Both the position numbers and the translations under genes were made by a program. Under the pieces are notes generated by a model. The model had not been told where the DNA came from and did no database searches. It worked only from the letters and a program-made list of their open reading frames with translations. A DNA stretch of 64,000 nt from Romanomermis culicivorax (taxonomy: Eukaryota > Nematoda > Enoplea > Mermithida > Mermithidae): NCBI GenBank assembly GCA_963922205.1, contig CAWUHX010000145.1:806001-870000 (forward strand). Reading direction: 5' to 3'. Shown here in pieces: positions 57,562-64,000 of the stretch. Numbering within the stretch: the first letter of the stretch is position 1; every line of letters begins with the position of its first letter.

Positions 57562-57870
57562 ATGAAGGAAGGATTATATATTTTATTGTACAAAAACGTA
57601 CCAATGCGAATTGCCCTCTTACAATGTTCGGTGTGTGATGAAAAGGACAATACAATGCAATCGCTTGGGAGCACCGCAACAAAGAACAAAAGACAACCAC
57701 TCCATACCAGCACAAAAAACAAAAATGAATTTATCACAACCTTTCCTCAGTGTAATCCTGGATGTTGTGAACCTTCTGACAACTTTGAACTCCAAACGAT
57801 GTATTCTTGCAAATCTCTTTGTAAAACTGACGAGTTTAAACTGTTGATGATCAGCACTCTACTACATTGA
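57562..57870 (+). CDS. Small Cys-containing ORF in direct duplicate copy 2
   Basis: Open from ATG 57562 to TGA 57870 (102 codons). The second half has closely spaced cysteines (PQCNPGCCEPSDNF, then MYSCKSLCKTDEF), like a small disulfide-rich peptide. There is no signal peptide at this start, the surrounding 57373-57750 duplicates 56735-57110, and the duplicate does not keep the frame. It may be an exon of a spliced gene or chance. Low confidence. Confidence 0.25.
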   Translation: MKEGLYILLYKNVPMRIALLQCSVCDEKDNTMQSLGSTATKNKRQPLHTSTKNKNEFITTFPQCNPGCCEPSDNFELQTMYSCKSLCKTDEFKLLMISTLLH

Positions 57871-58167
57871 ATACAGCGAATCAATAAGTTCATCATGTGA
57901 AAATACTAGTGAGATTATTACTATAGCCAGTAAAAAAAAATTTCGCCATTGAATGGTAAACTGAACAGTTGAAAATTACACTCAGTTGAAGCCTTTCTGT
58001 CTAAATCGACACTGAATGAGAAATGACGTTTTTTCAACTATTTTTGACTTCATTCTAGAAAAAAACAGCGTTTTTCAAGTGCAAGTTTCCAATTGAGTAA
58101 AAATTCGATTTCAAATTGTGTTTTTCTTCTTCTGGTTTTCACTGCTTGGACCACTAAAGTGCATGAA

Positions 58168-61100
58168 CTATAGTTAAACTAGTTTATTAGAAAATGCCCC
58201 GATGGGGCAGAAAAAAGGAGAATATACTTGCTTCGACAGTTGCCATGGTAGAAAAAGAAGTGGACTAGATTTTTGAGAACTTGGGTCAAAGTTGGGAAAA
58301 ATTCACTTCCTTTACATTGGATTTTCATTCTTTCTCAAAAAAAATTGTCTATGTCTGTGAAAAAGTATATTCTGCAGAACGTGCATTTTGTCCTTCAACT
58401 GGCATCAACTACAGTAAACTTTTCCTATATGAAAATTATATGCACCTGACTTCAAGTGTAAAGAAATGGTAAACCGATAGCATTCTAACTCCCGACCAAT
58501 TCAAAACTCCTGCCTTTCACACTAGCTGAGAAATAGTGAGGGAGGCATATTATAGTCATTTTCAGAACTACAAAGGAACCTGAGGTTCGTTGCACTAACC
58601 CAACATGAAATCCCGATGTTGAAATTAAGATAATTTCAACATCGGGATTAAATTGATGATCTTGAGTTTGAGCTATTCACAATGTCCAAATTATTTTCTT
58701 CCAATGCACAAATCATACTCACTTCAGGATTAACTAAAACTGAGGTTTAAGTTCGGGTTTGGGAATTGCAGAAATTTTTATATTTATTTGCTTTAGAGAT
58801 GAGAAAATTATGCGAAAATTTTAGTGCAACCCAACAGCTCGAGCTGGGGATAATCTCGACATTGTGCTCATTATGAACCGGATGACATTAAAATTATACC
58901 GAAGTTGAGATCAAACTGAGTGGCCTTTTTGTTCGAGATTACCATGAGCTTGAGCTCAGATCCCTTTAGTGCAACTGGAATTTGGTAACAGTGATTGGGC
59001 ACCAATCTGCAAATGGGAGAACAGAGTAAAGCATACAAAAACGCACCTGATTTAGGCCTGCCTATATCAGGAGTGTGCGCGAAATCACCTACCCGGTTCT
59101 CCCGGACTCTACTCGCACTCCCACGGCAACAGTACGACTTTTTTGAAAGCAAGATTGGAGCGACAAAGATGGGTGAAATTGCTTCCCATTTGCAATCCCG
59201 CAAAAAGCGCTTTTTCTGCAAATTTCAGTTTAAATCTGTGAATGATGCTCTCAAAAACTGTGAATGATGCTATTTTGTTCAATAGTCAAATAGAAGAGAA
59301 TAAATTTGTTTCTAGCTAACAATCGGTAGAACTTACGGAGTGAATTCTATGCGATATTTCATATAAAATGAGTGAATGAAACGTATCTTGCACAATCAAT
59401 TTAGTTCTTAGAAGACTTTGTGCTGTAGCTCTTTTTCTAAAAAAGCTGAATGGGATTTTATAAGCCACTTTCCCACATGATTCCTTTTGCTGACACCAAA
59501 TTCAGTAAAAATGTTTAACACAGTTGGAAGCAAACATGTGTGAGAGGGGACATGGGGGTACAAACTTCCACAAGGGTTTTGGAACTGGAAAATTTGTTAT
59601 GCAAAAAATTTTTTGGTCAACCTTTTTTTGAATTTTTTGTCTCACAAAATGCTAAAACATCAAGGTCCACGCCTGTATCCTCCTAAAAATTTCAGAGATG
59701 CACATGGTTGGTTGGAAGGTGTGTTAATGCACTCAGCTGCAGAATATACTTTTTCACAGACATAGACAATTTTTTTGAGAAAGAATGAAAATCCAATGTA
59801 AAGGAAGTGAATTTTTCCCAACTTTGACCCAAGTTCTCAAAAATCTAGTCCACTTCTTTTTCTACCATGGCAACTGTCGAAGCAAGTATATTCTCCTTTT
59901 TTCTGCCCCATCGGGGCATTTTCTAATAAACTAGTTCACCTTATTTTAGTGGGCCTCAACCATGCACGAAAACCTTCATAGAAGCACATTGAAGTTTTAA
60001 ATTTGGTCATCTGCCCTTCAAAAAAGCAATAAAAAAACTTCAAGCAACGAATTCTCACCTCCGGCAAAAGTAAAGGATGTGTAAACCGCATATTACTTTG
60101 AAAACGTTGTAAAGATACTGAAAGGTGACCATATCTATTGAATTCCTCATGGTTTAGAATCCTTCAACCAAAAAAATCGCAGAAATACAGTTGTTTACAT
60201 GTGTAAACTGACTCCGTCCATTAAATTTCCCATGGTCAGAAACATCTTCCCTCGAAAATCGCAGAAATACAATTGTTTACACTCAATATGAATTAGTGTG
60301 TAAAGGGATCACTTTCATTAAATTCCCAGTGGTCGAAAACCCCTCCCACATACAACTCACGAAAACATACTTATAATTTTTTTGTGTAAAGTGACACATC
60401 CATTGAATTCCCCGCAGTCGAAAACCCCTTCCATAAAAATCACGAAAAGACGCTTGTTTACACCCGCGATAGTTCTTTTGTAAGATGATTGCATTCATCA
60501 AATTGTCCGTGATCGAAAACCCCGCCCACCAGGAAATCACGAAAATACGTTTGTTTACAACCGGGATAACTTTTTGTGTAAAGTGATCGCATTTCTCAAA
60601 TTCCCTGTGGTCGAAAACCCCTTCCAGCAAAAAATCACGAAAATACGTTTGTTTACACACTGGATAATTCTTGGTGTAAAGTGATCACATTCATTGAATT
60701 CCTCGTGGTCGAAAATCCCATCCACAAAAAAATTACGGCAGTACGCTTGTTTACACCGTGGATGATTTATTTGTGTAAAGTGAGGACGTCTATTGAATTC
60801 CCCGCAGTCGAAAACACCCACCACTGAAAAATCAGGGAAATACGCTTGTTTACACCCGGGATAATTTTTCGTGTAAAGTAAGGGCGTCTATTGAATTCCC
60901 CGCGGTCGAAAACTCCCTCCACTGAAAAATCACGGAAATACGCTTGTTTACACCCGGGATAATTTTTCGTGTAAAGTGAGGACGTCTATTGAATTCCCCG
61001 CGGTCGAAAACTCCCTCCACTGAAAAATCACGGAAATACGCTTGTTTACACCCGGGATAATTTTTTGTGTAAAGTGACCGCATCCATCAAATTCCCAATG

Positions 61101-61615
61101 GTCGAAAACCCTTGCAGCCCAAAAATTTCAATAAGGCTACAGGTTTATTTGAAACTGCTAAAAAATTAGTAGTGCATTATGCTGCAAAAAATTATTATTT
61201 TGAACCCATAGTATTATATAACAAAATTGGGAAATTTGGCGTTTTCCGGGACTTTGGACAACCATATAATTGAATTGAGGCCATATTTCAAAAAAAGAAA
61301 AATTCGCATTTGAGATTACACCCCCAAGATGCTTAGGCTGAAGTATGGAGGTTGGATATGGCACACCGATTGCTGGGCATGGTGGAACTGGGGGGGCCTT
61401 AAAAAGTGCGTTTTTTACCTATTTTTGGGGCCCCACCGAGCACCACTTGCAGATAGAGGCGAAATGACGAAAGGCACCCCATAGTTTGCCCCTATGCCCG
61501 ATATTATGCAAAAAACCCGAAGGTTCTAGCTCTTACCGTTTTGGCTCTAGAGGGGGGGACATGAAATTTGGGGGCCAAGTATATTATAGGTTGACGCTGT
61601 CGCGCCACCTATGAT
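58168..61615. repeat. FoldBack-like right arm
   Basis: Reverse-complement partner of 49158-52120, about 3.45 kb. It is longer than the left arm because its tandem array has about ten units rather than six. The 1.75-kb unit is at 58168-59945. Confidence 0.8.
60130..61115. repeat. Subterminal ~97-bp tandem array, right arm
   Basis: About ten units of 84-100 bp, each with TTGAATTCCCCG.GGTCGAAAA-type, AAATCACG.AAATACG and TTGTTTACACCCGGGATAA-type blocks. The two units at about 60860-61055 are nearly identical, a sign of recent unequal exchange or slippage. Confidence 0.85.
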
Positions 61616-62378
61616 GAGTGAGACTTTTGCTTGGTCAGCTTTTTTCAAGTTTTAATTTAGAGTGAAGTGTGCTTCCTCTTGAAAAATCGTTGAACTGATG
61701 TAAATTGAAATGAAAACTTTCACCCTGAAAAGCTATTCTTACTAAACTTTTACTGTAGAATTTTCTACTGAAATTGGTATAGAAGTTCTGGTGACAGATA
61801 AGCTGGAAATCGTGAAAATGTGGAACAATGCTTTTTTTCCACTTACTATCTACAAGCATTTCAAGATAACAGATTTTGATTTTGCTCCATCTTCTTTTCG
61901 ATCACTACCAGTGGAAATTTTCTTGTGGTCAACAAAAATCTGCTGAGAATCAACCAAGATCTGCTGGGTGCCATTACACACAAACCCCAATGTGCATGTA
62001 TGATTGTAACTTACTTGTGTAGTTTCTCTGTTGATAAATCCATATTACATTCTTGACTCATTTTTAGCTTCTTCGATTACCTTTAGAAATTCGTCTGAAA
62101 ATGATAGCCTTCCTTGGGTAGTGACTCCAGATTTACTAAAAATCTAAAGTTACCTTAGTGTTGTTCATCTCACGTGGACATAGAGCTGTAGTCGTTACGA
62201 CTTTGCATGTTTCGGCAAGATTTTCAATATGTGTGAAGAATTTTGCACGTAGATATGTCTCCTCACGATTATCAATGCAAGTTGAGCACATGTACGAGAA
62301 AGTCGGGCACATCAATATTCTTACTGTAGATTTTATCAGAGCTTCATTCTCGAAATCGATAAGTTTTTTAGACCGCTC
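61616..62378. other. Unassigned spacer
   Basis: No gene recognised. An isolated MITE M1 right-end-like word lies at about 61987. Confidence 0.4.
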
Positions 62379-62635
62379 AGCACTGTTTTTTTTTGTGCCA
62401 AATTTTTGGCACAAAAAAATTTGAAATGGCACAACAAATTTTGAGCGTTTGTGCCAATTGGCACAAAATTTTCGGCTGGTAAACGATTAAATTCCCTTGA
62501 TTTTTAGACGATTTAGGGGCTGAAAATGCAAAAAATTTTCGGCGCTTCGCGCCAGCGTTTTTTTTGTGCACGGACATTTGTCCCAATTGGCACAAGAGGC
62601 CAAAAAAATTTGTGCCAATAGCACAAAAAAATTTT
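62379..62635. repeat. Cluster of TTTGTGCCAA hairpin words
   Basis: TTTGTGCC / GGCACAAA words occur about nine times, including the hairpin TTTTTGTGCCAAA followed by TTTTTGGCACAAAAA at about 62390 and TTTGTGCCAATTGGCACAAA at about 62450. Possibly a palindromic MITE with repeated ends. Confidence 0.6.
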
Positions 62636-62655
62636 TTACTAGAAACATAAGATAA

Positions 62656-62770
62656 CATTTGATAACTATTTGAGATCAGCAGGTCATTTTTGCTGAGTAG
62701 ATCCCCTGCCCTGCTGTGAGGTTGCCTACACAGTGAAAATGACGTGCTGATCTCAAATAGTTATCAAATG
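62656..62770. mobile_element. 115-bp hairpin MITE
   Basis: Arms 62656-62690 and 62736-62770 are 35 bp each and match at 34 positions as inverted repeats (CATTTGATAACTATTTGAGA at the outer end), with a 45-bp loop. Non-coding miniature element. Confidence 0.75.
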
Positions 62771-63363
62771 CCATACTCTGATCAAAGTCACCCCACTTTA
62801 CCTCACTGAAAAGTGCGGAAAAGTTTTGGGCCAAAAGTTTGATAAAAATTTAACGTTTAACGCATTAATTTTTGTGAAAATCGTGCCCAACTTATTTTTC
62901 AGCTAAGCATATCAGTGAGACAAGAAAAAACTGTGCAATAAAATTGTTCACGAAAACCCAAAAAAATGAAATGCTGAAAAAATTTAAATAGCTCTAGAAT
63001 TGTTCAGGAAGTTTAAATTGATTCAATTTTCGACTACGAATATCTATGTATGTATATTTAACAACAATGTAAAGACTAGAGAAAATAAAGTCGAAAATTC
63101 TGTAAATTTTAGATCCAAACATTGTACGATTGTCAACGATACCTATCGGTTTTTCTATTTGAATCAATCAACACAAAAAGTAAGAATTCCAGTTTTAAAT
63201 CCGAATCTGACTGAATTCGCAGAGAATATTCAGAATTTCTTTTCACTCATCAGTCTTGACAGCCTATAAAGTTTGCTGCAACAATACTAATACACTGCTC
63301 GTAGAGAAATCGTTCGCGTTCGGGTCAAATATACGAATAGGAAATATTATATCCATTGACTCG
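62771..63363. other. Unassigned spacer
   Basis: No gene recognised; one short ORF at 63000-63269 has no recognisable motif. Confidence 0.4.
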
Positions 63364-63394
63364 CAGGGTTGGCAAAAACCCAGTTTTTGAAATC

Positions 63395-63475
63395 TTCATT
63401 TTTGGGTTTTTGGGTGGGTTTTTCTGGGTTTTTGGTGGGTTTTTCTGGGTTTTTGGTGGGTTTTTCTAGGGTTTT
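63395..63475. repeat. Minisatellite, ~21-bp unit in the hAT end
   Basis: About four units of GGGTTTTTCTGGGTTTTTGGT type. Confidence 0.75.
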
Positions 63476-63757
63476 TGTTCCAGTTTTGTACTAATGTATG
63501 ATCATTTTACTTAAAATATATATGAGAATGTTATTTTTAACGTATAAAGTGTATTAAATTGCTGAACAGTGTTCAAGACTGACTATACATTTGGTTGTAA
63601 CATATTTACACGAGTCACGCGACTGCACATTGCACAACGATTTTATCGATTTGGCTCATTAAAACGATTGGCTGTTTATTGAATTTTTTATTGCATGATC
63701 TAAACACTAAAAATTGAAATGTCACTTTAAAAAATTGAAAATTACCGAAATCAAATT

Positions 63758-64000
63758 TCACGCTTCGGCTTCGCTCACTTCATCAGATTCACAGTCACGG
63801 GAACTTTCTAGCAGCCCAAAGTTTTTCTTAACGAATACCAGTTTGCGCACTGTTTTCGTCGACAATTGATTTCGCAGCTTGGAATGTATGAAGCCAAAGG
63901 TAGAGAAGTTTCTTTCCGAAGATGCGGTAGAGACAACGAGCGGAAAAATCTCAATTAATTTTTTATAGATGTAATACATTGAAACAAATAACATGTTATC
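63758..64000 (-). CDS. hAT transposase C-terminal dimerisation domain (partial)
   Basis: Open from the right edge to a stop at 63758. It encodes the conserved hAT C-terminal block FPLVVSTASSERNFSTFGFI followed by HSKLRNQLSTKTVRKLVFVK and an acidic tail. In hAT transposases this region mediates dimerisation and completes the catalytic domain. No stop or frameshift in the visible part, so the copy could be young. The rest of the transposase lies beyond the window. Confidence 0.85.
   Translation of the reverse strand, partial: DNMLFVSMYYIYKKLIEIFPLVVSTASSERNFSTFGFIHSKLRNQLSTKTVRKLVFVKKNFGLLESSRDCESDEVSEAEA

Larger units (their letters stand above)
49158..61615. mobile_element. 12.5-kb FoldBack-like inverted-repeat structure
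   Basis: The outer ends are reverse complements starting ATCATAGGTGGCGCGACAGC, and the arms match over about 3 kb each (49158-52120 and 58168-61615). Each arm has, from outside in, a conserved terminus, a ~97-bp tandem array and a 1.75-kb unit with its own inverted ends. Long inverted arms built from tandem subrepeats are the hallmark of FoldBack transposons. The centre holds a later TTAA transposon (52125-55766), a poly-C region and a tandem duplication with a small Cys-containing ORF. No FoldBack transposase was identified. Alternatively, two arms inserted independently in opposite orientation. Confidence 0.65.
63364..64000 (-). mobile_element. hAT DNA transposon, 3' end
   Basis: Terminus CAGGGTTGGCAAAAACCCA at 63364 is a typical hAT inverted end; followed inward by a GGGTTTTTCTGGGTTTTTGG minisatellite (63395-63475), then the C-terminal exon of a hAT transposase on the minus strand. 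The element extends beyond the right edge. Confidence 0.75.

Noticed and set aside
60130-61115. Regular ~97-bp repeats that could suggest a CRISPR array
   Set aside because: Whole units repeat rather than short repeats with unique spacers, no cas genes exist and the genome is eukaryotic; it is a FoldBack-type subterminal array.

Overview
The window is eukaryotic, AT-rich, gene-poor and dominated by transposable elements. The two recognisable host-type genes are small secreted-protein genes with short introns (52-70 bp) and TTTTCAG/CCAG-type acceptors. Together with Polinton (Maverick), Ty3-like, hAT, FoldBack-like and MITE elements, this points to an invertebrate, most likely a nematode. No rRNA, mitochondrial or conserved housekeeping gene is present to confirm that, so the taxon is an inference.

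Layout. 1-6.5 kb: minus-strand LTR retroelement running off the left edge, with gag, a gag tail after an intron-like gap, an envelope-like glycoprotein fused in frame to a retropepsin, and a second retropepsin. 6.5-17.3 kb: inverted repeat arms (6514-7690 / 13660-14857), a dispersed repeat (R4), one complete four-exon gene for a cysteine-rich secreted protein (10616-11786), a tRNA relic, a LINE reverse-transcriptase fragment and an inverted decayed copy of the 3' end of the cysteine-rich gene (16780-17260). 17.3-25 kb: a solo FoldBack-like arm, MITEs, tandem repeats and a heat-shock-element-like site. 25.2-25.7 kb: two exons of a gene for a small Pro/Ala-rich secreted protein. 26.5-27.4 kb: a 21-bp satellite. 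27.4-30.4 kb: a decayed Polinton morphogenesis cluster (major capsid, adenain-type protease, minor capsid/penton), its penton gene split by a TA-flanked MITE. 30.4-32.5 kb: the 3' part of another LTR element. 34-36.6 kb: tandem and inverted repeats. 38.4-41.5 kb: a Ty3/gypsy RNase H-integrase relic followed by an unidentified coding relic. 41.9-48.2 kb: MITEs, tRNA-like relics and repeats. 49.16-61.62 kb: a 12.5-kb FoldBack-like inverted-repeat structure with ~3-kb arms carrying ~97-bp tandem arrays, and a 3.64-kb TTAA-flanked transposon next to its left arm. 62.4-64 kb: palindromes and the 3' end of a hAT transposon running off the right edge.

How it fits together. Most coding sequence is mobile-element derived and broken by stops or frameshifts. 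The intact candidates are the cysteine-rich gene, the Pro/Ala-rich gene and the hAT C-terminus. Nesting gives a relative history: the LTR element cut into the older inverted-repeat module; the MITE entered an already existing Polinton gene; a FoldBack-like arm cut the cysteine-rich pseudogene; the TTAA transposon entered at the inner end of a FoldBack-like arm. The strongest candidate for something undescribed is the left-edge retroelement, because an envelope-like protein lies between gag and two tandem aspartic proteases in one reading frame. Repeat similarities were found by eye, so boundaries are approximate.
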